NCBI GenBank assembly: GCA_903863885.1
Contig: CAIPEB010000318.1
Location: forward strand, 1 to 51,435
Direction: 5' to 3'
DNA from: an uncultured Planctomycetaceae bacterium
GTDB taxonomy: Bacteria; Planctomycetota; Planctomycetia; Pirellulales; Pirellulaceae
DNA: 51,435 nt
Below the pieces are notes generated by a model. That model saw nothing but the letters and a program-made list of their open reading frames with translations, did not search any database and had not been told where the DNA came from. The translations under genes and the position numbers were made by a program. This document shows, piece by piece, positions 1 to 9,700 of the stretch (position 1 is its first letter; each line of letters begins with the position of its first letter).

Positions 1-2
1 CA

Positions 3-155
3 CGCGTTTTGTCAGCAGGTTGCTATGTGCGAGTTGCTCTGCGCAAGTTGCCCAGCGATGGCCGTTATGCGTGCGTCGGTCGCGCGAAAGACAGACTCGC
101 CTGGCTGATCGAGATGTCGCATCAGAAACAGGGAGCATCCGGTGAGTTGGCATGA
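3..155 (+). CDS. C-terminal end of an unidentified gene (partial)
   Basis: An open frame runs from the window edge to a TGA at 153-155. It encodes about 50 residues rich in Arg, Leu and Ala, ending KQGASGELA. It overlaps the start of the next gene by 14 bases, a common arrangement in a tightly packed operon. I do not recognise a family from this tail. The frame has no internal stop, but a frame of this length could be open by chance in GC-rich DNA, so the call is weak. Confidence 0.35.
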   Translation, partial: RVLSAGCYVRVALRKLPSDGRYACVGRAKDRLAWLIEMSHQKQGASGELA

Positions 156-786
156 CAAGCTGCCTCAACGAGTAACGGGACTGGCGGACCTGCTCCGCCC
201 GGCGCATGCGGCGCTGGTCATGGTCGATATGCAGAACGACTTCGTGCATGATGACGGCATTCTCGTCAAGCAATGGGGAAAGACCAACCTTCGGATCAAG
301 CCGATCATTCCGCGCTGCGTGAGTCTGCTCGAGTCCGCCCGGCGAGCCGACGTTACGGTCGTGCATCTTCAAGTGATCAATGACTTACTCCGAAACTCGG
401 AAAGCTGGCACAACCACTGGGGGCCGCCTTGTTGCGTGGTCGCGGATACGTGGGGTGCGGCGATCATCGACGAACTTCAGCCGCGTGCCGACGAGGTCGT
501 GATCACGAAATTCACTTACGACGGGTTTGTCGGCACTTTGCTCGACGCCATTCTGCGAAGACTCTGCATTCGAACGATCGTCTGGGCGGGTGTAGATTCC
601 GACGTGTGCGTGCGCGATACGGCAGCTCATGGATTCGCGCTGGGTTACTCGCCCGTATTCGCGCGCGATGCTATGGCGTCGGAAAGCGATGTGGCCCATG
701 ACGGAGTGCTGCAGACGTTCGCCGAGCATTATGGACCGGTAGTTGAAACCGCCGAGATCGAGGCGATCTGGCGACAAGTGCTTTGA
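142..786 (+). CDS. Cysteine hydrolase, isochorismatase-like family
   Basis: A 214-residue single-domain hydrolase of the isochorismatase/nicotinamidase superfamily. The conserved Asp-Lys-Cys triad is visible: Asp29 in VDMQNDF, Lys123 in ITKFTYDGF and Cys156 in GVDSDVCVRDTA. The length is normal for the family. The GTG start is preferred because a GGGAG element lies a few bases upstream. Members hydrolyse amide or enol-ether bonds through a cysteine thioester (family knowledge). The substrate (nicotinamide, carbamoyl-sarcosine, biuret, isochorismate or other) cannot be told from the sequence, and the neighbours do not indicate a pathway. The protein should be cytoplasmic because no signal peptide is present. 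Confidence 0.9.
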   Translation: MSWHDKLPQRVTGLADLLRPAHAALVMVDMQNDFVHDDGILVKQWGKTNLRIKPIIPRCVSLLESARRADVTVVHLQVINDLLRNSESWHNHWGPPCCVVADTWGAAIIDELQPRADEVVITKFTYDGFVGTLLDAILRRLCIRTIVWAGVDSDVCVRDTAAHGFALGYSPVFARDAMASESDVAHDGVLQTFAEHYGPVVETAEIEAIWRQVL

Positions 787-813
787 CGTGTTTTCGATAT
801 CAAGGGACCTTGC

Positions 814-1035
814 ATGGCTGATGCCCATTCGAAAAAGACACTCTTCGATTCCGAGTTCTGCGAAAAACGTTGTCCGGTTTGCACGAGAGCTCGGCGCGGA
901 GTGCGCTGGGCGAAATGGCTTCAGACGGTCGAGATGGTGCTGACGTTCGGTGCGTGTCCCTGGGGTCGGGCCAGACAGAAGAAGTACGGTGTGCGGCCGG
1001 ACGAATCGCTGTCGCAGTCGAGCGAAGACCGCTGA
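814..1035 (+). CDS. Small Cys-rich hypothetical protein (73 aa)
   Basis: A 73-residue frame preceded by an AAGGGA Shine-Dalgarno-like element six bases before its ATG. It contains a C-x3-C-x2-C cluster (Cys16, Cys20, Cys23) followed by TRARRG, and later GACPWGRARQKKYGVRPDE with Cys48. The basic, Cys-containing composition and clean start suggest a real small protein, perhaps metal-binding. It sits in the gap between two convergent neighbours, where no other frame looks coding. No function can be assigned. Although C-x3-C-x2-C is the radical-SAM spacing, the protein is far too short to be such an enzyme. Confidence 0.6.
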   Translation: MADAHSKKTLFDSEFCEKRCPVCTRARRGVRWAKWLQTVEMVLTFGACPWGRARQKKYGVRPDESLSQSSEDR

Positions 1036-1071
1036 TCGCGCACTCGTGCCGCTCGGGCCATCAGCGTCGGT

Positions 1072-1617
1072 TCATGAATCGGAGCGGCCGCCGGTGAAGA
1101 GTCGCTCCCACGCTGCGAGCATCTGCTTCGCCTCGTCGGTACCCTCCCGAGGAGCCCACGGCGCAAAGTCCTTGTCGGAAGGACGCTCGTAAGGTCCGGG
1201 CTTGACCTCAAACACCACCGTGTCTGGAGCCAGTGCCACGATGGTGTGCCAGACGCCCTCGCGAATATCCACTCCGAGCCGCCCTTCGTCGCGCGACAAC
1301 AACATCGTGCCTTCGGGATCGATGCTGCCGTCTTCCAGAAAACTAATGACTCCGAGGAGGCCCTGCAGAATGATGAACGCTTCGGACTTGCTTGGATTCA
1401 GGTGCCGATGAGGCGGAACGAAGCTCCCGGGTTGGATGGCGTTGAGCATTCGGTGCAAAGGTTCGCTATCATCGAAGTGCAGACAGTGAATCTCGCGCAA
1501 CCGCGGGTTGCTCCGAGCTTCGGCTGCTTTGAGATTGATCAGTTCCAAATCAATGCCAGCAACTCGGCGGTGGACCGAACGCGTGGCCAACGAGGACTTT
1601 CGGTCGAGATGCTGCAT
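1072..1617 (-). CDS. WbuC-type cupin fold metalloprotein
   Basis: A 181-residue single-domain cupin. Features match the WbuC family as I know it: PGSFVPPHRHLNPSKSEAF supplies the cupin motif 1 ligands (HRH and Glu), followed by LQGLLGVISF, the second motif region EGVWHTIVAL, and the family tail EVKPGPYERPSDKDFAPWAP. WbuC proteins are often encoded in O-antigen and polysaccharide clusters and their reaction is poorly defined. No such cluster is visible here, so this copy is an orphan. The gene is transcribed away from the glycine-zipper gene and converges on the 73-aa gene. Confidence 0.85.
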   Translation of the reverse strand: MQHLDRKSSLATRSVHRRVAGIDLELINLKAAEARSNPRLREIHCLHFDDSEPLHRMLNAIQPGSFVPPHRHLNPSKSEAFIILQGLLGVISFLEDGSIDPEGTMLLSRDEGRLGVDIREGVWHTIVALAPDTVVFEVKPGPYERPSDKDFAPWAPREGTDEAKQMLAAWERLFTGGRSDS

Positions 1618-1930
1618 CGTGCCCTTCCTATCGCAGTAACCGTCTCAATTGCGCTTCAATCACCGGCGGCCTGACACTATAATCCCCGCCCCTTGAGTTG
1701 GAGAGGCCGGTGTGTCGTAGAACGGCACGCCACAGCATCGGGGTTTGCTAGCAAGGGCCAGTCGAGGTATTGCCCGCGTCGAAAATGTTTCTCCAGCCAG
1801 CCGAGGTTTGGCAGGCTGTGACTCGCGCGGCTGAGATATCAAGTCCGCCGCCAAGGTCGGGCGATACTGAGAGTGGAGAGCAACGCCCCTGCAGGTCGCC
1901 GAAAAGTTGCCCAAGAGTTGGTAGTATCGG
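1618..1930. other. Divergent intergenic region between cupin and glycine-zipper genes
   Basis: 313 bases between two divergently transcribed genes, so it should hold both promoters. I see no RNA gene and no convincing coding frame. No -35/-10 pair stands out clearly enough to call. Confidence 0.5.
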
Positions 1931-2608
1931 ATGGGTATGAAGATGAAAAAACTGCGAGCACTTTGCATACCTCTTCTTGTTGTTGCGACCGTCCCGTGCT
2001 GGGGGCAGTCACCGAACGAGAATCGGAACAACGGTCTGGGAATCGGCGCAGTAATGGGCGCGGTCACGGGCGGGTTGATCGGCGACCGCAACAACGAGGC
2101 CGTGGCGGGCGCCGCCATCGGTGCCGCGGTCGGCGGTCTGACCGGTGCGATGGTCGGCAAATCGGTGGACAATGAGATGGCATACCGCGAGCAGCGAGCC
2201 GGGCAGCGCGTTGTGGCTCAGCAGATGTCTCGGGCTGTCACTGTGCCCGATGTGATCGCCATGACGCAGTCGAGGCTGAGCGACAGCGTGATCATCACTC
2301 AGATCCGCACCAACGGGGTCGCTCAACAGTTGCAGGCGCCCGATCTGGTGAACTTGAGCAATGCGGGTGTCAGTGACGCGGTCATCCAGGCGATGCAGAC
2401 AGCGCCGCTGGCGACTGCGTTGGCCGTTCCCGCTGCAACGACGACGTATCCGGAGCGCGTGATTGTGCAGGAACGGTATGTCGTTCCTCCGCCGTATCCG
2501 TACGGCGTGTATTACTACTATCCGCACCACCACGGCCCCCGCTACTTCGTTCCGCCTCCGCCTCCTCCGCGTCCGGGCATCAGTTGGGGAGTGACGTTTC
2601 ATAACTGA
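1931..2608 (+). CDS. Secreted glycine-zipper envelope protein
   Basis: A 225-residue exported protein. An N-terminal signal peptide (basic MGMKMKK then a hydrophobic run ending VPCWGQ) precedes a glycine zipper at about residues 35-80, with GIGAVMGAVTGGLIGDRNN followed by GAAIGAAVGGLTGAMVG. Such Gly-xxx-Gly runs occur in outer-membrane lipoproteins and pore-like envelope proteins. The C-terminal third is rich in Pro, Tyr and His (YYYYPHHH, then a PPPPPP run), as is common in low-complexity envelope proteins. Three in-frame ATGs (1931, 1937, 1943) are possible starts. There is no lipobox Cys at the correct position, though Cys23 lies near the signal-peptide end. Function unknown. Confidence 0.8.
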   Translation: MGMKMKKLRALCIPLLVVATVPCWGQSPNENRNNGLGIGAVMGAVTGGLIGDRNNEAVAGAAIGAAVGGLTGAMVGKSVDNEMAYREQRAGQRVVAQQMSRAVTVPDVIAMTQSRLSDSVIITQIRTNGVAQQLQAPDLVNLSNAGVSDAVIQAMQTAPLATALAVPAATTTYPERVIVQERYVVPPPYPYGVYYYYPHHHGPRYFVPPPPPPRPGISWGVTFHN

Positions 2609-2672
2609 GGTGGCGGCGGAAGAGGCCACGGATTGGCACGGGTCAATTCACTCTTCGGCATCCGGCATTCTC

Positions 2673-5600
2673 TCAGAGTACCGGGCTCCGCGTTTCCGTG
2701 GCGCGGGAGCCGAGGTTGCCGTAGCGGTGGTATTCGATGCTGACGCTCTGCTCGTGCAGATACCAGAGCAATTCCACGCGTCCTTCGGCGAGTACAGGCT
2801 GAGCAATGACGCATACGCCGCTGTCGGCTGAAGCCTGGCGGACCACTTCGGGCACGCGTCGGGGATCCGCATAGCGAACGCGATCGGTCTGATGCGATTG
2901 CATTCTCGCTGCCAGGTGCTCGTCGTCCTCTTCCATGAACTCGATGGATGCGGCCCATGAGTGAGTGATTTCATCGAGCACATCGACCATTGCCCGGCGC
3001 GGTGCGTGGGGTGAACTGACCGTGACGCGGCAGCCCGCGATGTGTGCCGCGGCCACTCTCGCGAAGACGTCGAACACCGAATCGTCGCTGTCGATTCGAA
3101 CGCACACGTCGCGCAGCGGCAGGTATCTTCGGAGATTGTCCTGGCCCACGAGCAGGCAGTGATCGTGCCGGGGGGCGAATTCGCTTCTGAAACTCTCTTC
3201 GTAGCTGATCAGTGCCGATTCAAGCCGATCGAGTTGATCCGTGGCGTCTGCCCCCAATTGCTCCGCGTGTTCGCGGATATCGGCCAGAAACGCAAGCAGG
3301 CGAGGATGCGACAGTCGGCCATTGCGTGCAGTCGCCGTGTCGGCGAATTCGATGAATTGTGCGACGTAGTTGGGGCCGCCGGCTTTCATGGCGGGCCCGA
3401 AAACCGACTTGCCGAAACCGCCGAACGGCTGACGCAACACGATGGCGCCGGTGGTCGCGCGATTGACGTAGAGGTTTCCCGCGCGGAGGTGGCTGATCCA
3501 GAAATCCCATTCCCGTTCATCGAGGCTTTCCAGGCCCGAGGTGAGACCGTATCCCGTTTGATTGACGATGGCCACGGCTTCACTCAGTTTCCTGAATCGC
3601 ATGACGCCCAGCAGCGGGCCGAAGAATTCGGTCATGTGAGTGACGCCGCCCGGCGTCACGCCGTACTTGATGCCCGGCGACCAGAGAGCCGGATTATCGG
3701 TGGCTGCCTGCGGCATCAGCGCCCACTCTTCTCCCGGTTCGAGGACTTTGAGCGCGCGGGCCAATTCGCCGCGGGGCGGTCGAATCAGCGGTCCGACCTT
3801 CGTCTCCAGGTGCCACGCGGGGCCGACGGGCAGACTGCTCGCCGCATCGCAAAGAGCGTCCCGAAATCCGGGATCATCGTAGACTTCTGCTTCGAGCAGC
3901 AGCAGCGAGGTTGCCGAACACTTCTGGCCGCTGTGGCTGAAGGCGGAGTGCATCACGTGTCGAATGGCCAGATCCCTGTCGGCAAGCGAAGTGACGATCG
4001 TGGCATTCTTGCCTCCGGTCTCGGCGAACAGCTGCAGCCTCGGGTTCTTGCGCAGCATCTCGTGTGCGGTCGCGGTGCCGCCCGTCAGGATCACTGACGC
4101 GGCTCGCGGATCGTTGACGAGGTTCGATGCTTCCGGTCCGCCCGAGCACGGCAGAAACTGCAGCGTGCGTTTCGAGATTCCGGCTTTCCAGAAGCACTGG
4201 CAGAGTTCCCAGCCGACAAGCACGGCGTCCGAGGACGGTTTGAGGATTACCGTGTTTCCCGCGGCGAGCGCCGCCGCGATGCCGCCGCAGGGGATGGCAA
4301 TCGGGAAGTTCCAGGGCGAGACCACGATGACGGCTCCGTGCGGTCGGGCCGTGGCAGACGGCAGCGAATACCACCACTGTGCATTCGAGCGATAGAACTC
4401 GAGGAAGTCGACGGCCTCGGAAACCTCGGGATCGGCTTCAGCCACGGTCTTGCCGGCATCGGCCATCGCGGCACCGATGAGATCGCCCCGCGCGCAGCGA
4501 ACTTGATGGGCCACTTTGCCCAGGAGCGAACTTCGTTCCTCGGCCGACCTGCTGCGCCATCCGACCAGATCGTTCGCCGCGCACTGCAGTGCCTCGTCGA
4601 TGTCGCTGGAAAGAGCGTGGCAGTAACGTGCCACGATCGTCCCGGGCCGCGAAGGATCATGGCAATCGCGGAGCCGCTGTTCATCGAGAATCTCGCGGCC
4701 GTTTACGACCAGCGGAATGAGAGGAGCGGCGGAACCGCAGCGAGGGTGCCATCGTTCAACGATTTCGGCTGCCCAACGGCTGTTGTCGGGCAGCGAAAAG
4801 TCCGTGTCCGGTTCGTTTTCGAACAGGTGCCATTGCCGGACGGCTCTCTCTGCCGGGAGTGGCATTTCGCGCCTTTGCTGAATTCGCCGAGGAGAGGTGT
4901 TTACGTCAGACGCGTTGGCGACCGAGTTCGCGAAGGCCGCGGCGAGCAGGTTCCATGCGGCGCTGTCCACGCGGAGGTTGAATGCGTGGCGCAGGAAGTT
5001 CTCGGGCCCTGAGTTTTCGTCCAGTCGCCGGATCAGGTAGCCCACGGCGCTGGTGAAGTTCTCTTTGCTGCATGCCGGAGCGTAAAGCAGCAGATTGGGG
5101 CACACTTCGAACAGCGCTCGCCGCTGGTGGTTGGCCATGCCTTCGAGCATCTCCAGCTGGACGATATCGAGTGCATTGTGTTCGTGGGCCAGCACCAGTC
5201 CGTAGGCCAGATCAAACAGGTTGTGCGACGCGATGCCGATGTGGACGGCGGCCTGATTTTCGGACCTCATGCACTCGTGCAGCATGCGATGGAAATTCGC
5301 ATCGGTTTCGGCCTTGTTCCGGTAAGTTGCCTGGGGCCATCCTCTCAGGGACGCTTCGACGCGTTCCATCTCCATGTTGGCCCCTTTAACCAGACGGATC
5401 GTGATGGGCTGGCCGCCGCCGGACGCGCGCCCGCGCGCCCATCGCAGGATCTCGAGCAGCGTCTGTGACGAATCGGGGATGTAGGCTTGCAGCGCGATTC
5501 CGGCGCTGGCTCGCTCGAGACCCGGACGGTCCAGCGTCCGCATGAAGGCCGCGGCGGTCAGTTCTTTGTCCCGATATTCCTCCATGTCGAGATAGACCAT

Positions 5601-6332
5601 CTTGACGACCTGGGTTCCGTCCGGCCGCGTGAACTTCGAGCTGGCGGCCGTGAGAAACAGCCGCTCCAGTCGATCGCACAACCGCTCCAGCGTGTGTTCC
5701 CGCGCGAGGGCGGATACCTGGGAGTAGAGCGTCGAGATCTTGATCGAGACGACTTCGATTTCCGGCCACTGCAGCAGTTGAAAGTACTGCTGGATTCGAT
5801 GCTCGGCCTCGCGTTCCCCGAGGATGGCTTCGCCGAGAAGGTTGACGTTCATGCGCAGCCCCTCGTGCATCCTCTCGCGCAGGTGATGCGTGAGCATCTC
5901 CCTTTCCGCGGGCAGGATCACGTTCGCGGTCTCCTTGTGCATGTGCTGCTTGACGAACGGCAGCGCCACGCCCGGCGCGTAGCCGCCGAAAGTCTGGAAG
6001 CCCTTGAGCAGCGCCCGGTCCCACGGGCTGAAGAACCGCGGTATACCCTGGACGTCGAGAATGTGGACGAGATGTTCCACTGCACGATGCGGGTCGTGCG
6101 AACGGAATGCCTGATCGGTGAGCCGGGCCAGCGTGTTCTTGTCGTCCGCATTCTGCAGCATGCGTTCGAGTTCCGCCTGCTGGCGACGCTCGGACGGACT
6201 CTGCAGTTCCGAAGCCCGTTGCTGAAGCCAGCGGGCAAGATACAGGGCCTTCTGCACCGCCGGTGAATGCGGCGCTGACGCGTCGATCTGGCACCCGTTC
6301 AGAATGCCGGCAAGTTGAGTGGTGTGTCGCAT
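2673..6332 (-). CDS. putA: Bifunctional proline dehydrogenase / glutamate-semialdehyde dehydrogenase (PutA)
   Basis: About 1,219 residues. It oxidises proline to pyrroline-5-carboxylate with FAD, then the semialdehyde to glutamate with NAD+. The N-terminal half carries the proline dehydrogenase barrel (IRLVKGAN, YRNKAETDANF, IGIASHNLFDLAYG, QLEMLEGM, YLIRRLDENSGPENFLRH). The C-terminal half is an aldehyde dehydrogenase with SPWNFPIAIPCGG, catalytic Glu771 in AETGGKN, Cys805 in SGQKCSATS, and PFGGFGKS. The Glu-Cys spacing of 34 is normal. A further tail of about 200 residues follows. No DNA-binding ribbon-helix-helix domain is seen, so this is not an autoregulating PutA. I chose ATG 6332 (GAGG four bases upstream) over an open extension to 7043, which has no homology-like content and runs under the divergent SNF2 gene. 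Confidence 0.95.
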   Translation of the reverse strand: MRHTTQLAGILNGCQIDASAPHSPAVQKALYLARWLQQRASELQSPSERRQQAELERMLQNADDKNTLARLTDQAFRSHDPHRAVEHLVHILDVQGIPRFFSPWDRALLKGFQTFGGYAPGVALPFVKQHMHKETANVILPAEREMLTHHLRERMHEGLRMNVNLLGEAILGEREAEHRIQQYFQLLQWPEIEVVSIKISTLYSQVSALAREHTLERLCDRLERLFLTAASSKFTRPDGTQVVKMVYLDMEEYRDKELTAAAFMRTLDRPGLERASAGIALQAYIPDSSQTLLEILRWARGRASGGGQPITIRLVKGANMEMERVEASLRGWPQATYRNKAETDANFHRMLHECMRSENQAAVHIGIASHNLFDLAYGLVLAHEHNALDIVQLEMLEGMANHQRRALFEVCPNLLLYAPACSKENFTSAVGYLIRRLDENSGPENFLRHAFNLRVDSAAWNLLAAAFANSVANASDVNTSPRRIQQRREMPLPAERAVRQWHLFENEPDTDFSLPDNSRWAAEIVERWHPRCGSAAPLIPLVVNGREILDEQRLRDCHDPSRPGTIVARYCHALSSDIDEALQCAANDLVGWRSRSAEERSSLLGKVAHQVRCARGDLIGAAMADAGKTVAEADPEVSEAVDFLEFYRSNAQWWYSLPSATARPHGAVIVVSPWNFPIAIPCGGIAAALAAGNTVILKPSSDAVLVGWELCQCFWKAGISKRTLQFLPCSGGPEASNLVNDPRAASVILTGGTATAHEMLRKNPRLQLFAETGGKNATIVTSLADRDLAIRHVMHSAFSHSGQKCSATSLLLLEAEVYDDPGFRDALCDAASSLPVGPAWHLETKVGPLIRPPRGELARALKVLEPGEEWALMPQAATDNPALWSPGIKYGVTPGGVTHMTEFFGPLLGVMRFRKLSEAVAIVNQTGYGLTSGLESLDEREWDFWISHLRAGNLYVNRATTGAIVLRQPFGGFGKSVFGPAMKAGGPNYVAQFIEFADTATARNGRLSHPRLLAFLADIREHAEQLGADATDQLDRLESALISYEESFRSEFAPRHDHCLLVGQDNLRRYLPLRDVCVRIDSDDSVFDVFARVAAAHIAGCRVTVSSPHAPRRAMVDVLDEITHSWAASIEFMEEDDEHLAARMQSHQTDRVRYADPRRVPEVVRQASADSGVCVIAQPVLAEGRVELLWYLHEQSVSIEYHRYGNLGSRATETRSPVL

Positions 6333-6797
6333 AACGCCTCGCGAAATCGAGAAGAGGTGAAGGGATCGCGATGACGGCTCAAGGCGGCGGTTCCCGACGG
6401 TTCCGCGGGCCTTTGCAACTCCGGTTTCATTATACCGTTGGCTCGGGCGGAAAAGTCCGGAGTCTGGAGTCCGGACGACGACAAGCTGCGTTGCAAGGCG
6501 GTTTCCCGACGGCACCATGCGTTGGAAGGAGTGGATCGGTCGGGAGACCCGACCACATCGAGGTAGACACCACGCGTTGGGGGCAGCACCGAGCTGGCTG
6601 ACGGTCCCGCCGCTTGGTGGCATTTGGAGTTTTCGAGCAGGACGGCCATCGCCATACTCTAGGTAATCCGTGAAACGCGGAGGTGTTGAGGATTTGCGAG
6701 GTTGGTGCGAGTTGCCAATCCGTGTTGCCGATTCGCATGATTGAGACGCTTGATCGAAACGCGTGGTCAAACTCAGGGGCAGGGAGGACTTCCGCAG
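6333..6797. other. Divergent intergenic region putA / SNF2 gene, with heptad repeat
   Basis: About 465 bases between putA (leftward) and the SNF2 gene (rightward). It should contain both promoters. It also holds a copy of the dispersed GGAG heptad repeat at 6457-6475. Both flanking genes have open frames extending into this region, but neither extension shows domain-like sequence. Confidence 0.5.
6457..6475. repeat. Heptad repeat copy (GGAGTCT GGAGTCC GGA)
   Basis: Two 7-bp units plus a partial third, CCGGAGTCTGGAGTCCGGA, in an intergenic position. The same unit recurs at about 11743, 18272, 18361, 25222 and 36971, always outside intact genes. Confidence 0.7.
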
Positions 6798-9700
6798 ATG
6801 GGCCTGGCTGATCGCTCCAAACGTTCGTTCCTCTCTGAAGTCAGGCGCGACGGCCAAACGTGCTACCGGCGGGACGACATTGAGGTGCAGCACGACTCGG
6901 AGCACAGTGCCACAGCCACGATTCGTTCCGGTCGCGGCCGCGAGGCCGTTACCACCCGGATCAACTGGGGCGCTGCGGACGATGGAATTCTCATTGCTTC
7001 GTGCAGTTGCGGGACGCTCGAGGACAGCCGTCTCTGCGCGCACATCTGGTCGGCGCTGTTGACGTTCGACGACATGAGGCTTACGACGGATACCGGCACG
7101 GGGCGGCTATCGATTTACCGCGAGTCCAACCTGACTCCGGCGATGAACGACGTGCTTACGCAGATTCTCATGAAACGCAAACGCGATAAGGACTCGGAGG
7201 CGACCGGACCGAGTTGGCTTCATTTCGGTTCGATGAGCGGAGTTCGCGGAAGGTCGCAGCAGCGTTCCGGGCGTCAACCGCGTCCCGCGCCTCCTCCGGA
7301 TCCGCAGTGGTTGACCTTCATCAACGGCGTTTCGCGGCAAGACAATCCGAGGCCGTACGAACCCAGGCGCCCTGATTCGAAACCTCGTGAACTCTGGTAC
7401 GTTCTGAACGTGGAGGACTGCCTGTCGCATCGGGCCGCGCGGGTTCAGCTGCGGTACCGTGAATTGAATAAACGCGGTGACAAGGCCCGTTTCAAGAAGC
7501 CGCGTTTCGATTACGGGTGCGATTTGAACCTGATCCATCCCGAGGACGAGGAATTGCTGCGCCTGCTGCGGGGTATGCAGCTTGAAGACGGCACTCATTA
7601 CTATTACCGCGAGGACATGCCGGGCGTGGCCTCGGCTTTTCGCGTCAAGCGCTCGGCCATCCCCTGGCTATTTCCGCGGTTGAGCGCCACCGGGCGATTC
7701 GTGTGGGTGCACGATGACTCGCGCCCTGCGCTGGAGGCAATTCCGGTCGTCTGGGATGACGGACCGCCGTGGCGTTTTCGGCTGACAGCCGACTCCGATG
7801 AAACTCAGCAAAGTTGGCGGATCAAGGGACGACTCGATCGAGATGGAGAGAGTATTGCACTGAGTTCCGCGTTGATTGCTTCAACGGAGGGGTTCGTGCT
7901 GTTGCCCGATAGCCTGGCACAACTCGATTGCGGACTGGCCTCGCCTTGGATGCTGGAGTTGCGCCGGAGCACGTCCTTCGAGGTGCCATTTTCGTCGCGT
8001 GACGCGTTTCTCAAGGCCTTCTATGCCAGCGGCGTGGTGCCCGAAGCGGATTTTCCTCCCGAACTTGCCGTGGAAACGTCGCTGGGCGAACCGCGCGGAA
8101 AGCTGACGATTACCAAGGGAAACCAATGGTCGACAGGCCTGCTGGCGAACTGCCATTTCCTGTACGGTGATCAGACCGTTCTTTCATCCAGCAAGAGTGC
8201 GAATTTCTACGACGAGCGGGCCCGTCGCGTGGTGTTGCGCGATTTCCGGCGCGAACAGGAACTCGTTGCACAGCTTCGCGAAGCGGGCTTGAAGCCGCCG
8301 AGCAGCTGGTCGGCGGTGAAAGCCGATTACGAAATCCGCAAATCGGCCGTTGGGGACGTGGCGGTCAAGCTCACAGCCATGGGCTGGCATGTGGAGGCCG
8401 AGGGGATTCGCCTCCGGCACGCCCGCATGGGCCAGCTCAGCGTGAGTTCCGGAGTGGACTGGTTCGGGTTGCACGGCAACTTCGATTTCGACGGCATATC
8501 GGTCTCGCTGCCGAGTCTGCTGGAAGCACTGCGCCGCAATGAAAAGACGATCACGCTGGAGGACGGGTCGCAGGGCGTTTTGCCGGAGAAGTGGCTGGCC
8601 CAGTTCGCGTCGCTGATCGAGATGGGCGAGAAGGACGGAGAGGTGCTGAAGTTCCGCCGCTCGCAGGCGCTGCTGCTGGATGCGCTGATTGCGGAGAACG
8701 AGCAGCACGCCACGGCGGACGAGCAGTTCGCCGAGTTCCGCTCGCGTCTGGCGAGATTCGAAGGAGTGGCTCCCGGCGAGGCTCCGGCCGGATTCCAAGG
8801 TGTTCTGCGCGATTATCAGAAAGAGGGCCTGGGGTGGCTGAATTTCCTGCGTGAATTCCGCCTGGGAGGCTGTCTGGCGGACGACATGGGGCTTGGCAAG
8901 ACGGTTCAGGTGCTGGCCATGCTCGAAGGGCGCCGGCAGCGGTCTGCGGGGGACGAACCGCTGCTGCCGTCGCTGGCTGTGGTTCCCAAGAGTCTGGTCT
9001 TCAACTGGATCGAAGAAGCGGGGCGGTTTACGCCGTCGCTCCGCGTTCTCAATTTCACCGGACTTGACCGAAAGCAGCGATTGAAGGAATGCGAGGGCTA
9101 CGATCTGCTGATCACGACCTACGGTACGCTGCGCAATGACATTCTTGATCTGAAAGACCGTCAATTCGATTACGTGATCCTCGACGAATCGCAGGCCATC
9201 AAGAACCACAACTCGCAATCGGCCAAGGCAACGCGGTTGTTGAAGGCTGACCACCGTCTGGCTCTGACCGGAACTCCGGTGGAAAACCATCTGGGAGAAC
9301 TCTGGTCTCTGTTCGAGTTTCTCAATCCGGGGATGCTGGGCCGATCGGGCGCTTTTTCCGCGTGGATCCGCAACCGGGGAGAGCAGGATGAGGCGGGTAT
9401 CGCGATGCTCGGCAGAGCGCTGCGTCCGTTTCTGCTGCGCCGCACCAAGGAGCAGGTATTGCGCGAACTCCCGGAAAAGACGGAACAGACGATTTACTGC
9501 GAGATGTCCGAGGCCGAGCGCGCGAAGTACGACGAGCTGCGGGACTATTACCGCACGAATCTCTCGCAGCGGGTGGAACAGGTCGGGTTGAAGAAAGCCA
9601 AGATCCATGTGCTTGAGGCCCTGCTGCGATTGCGGCAGGCAGCCTGCCACCGAGGATTGCTCGATAAGGAAATGGCGGGCGAGTCGAGCGCCAAGCTGGA

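Noticed and set aside
6333-7043. N-terminal extension of PutA by 237 codons
   Set aside because: It runs through the divergent control region and below the SNF2 start, with no domain-like sequence, and ATG 6332 has a ribosome site.
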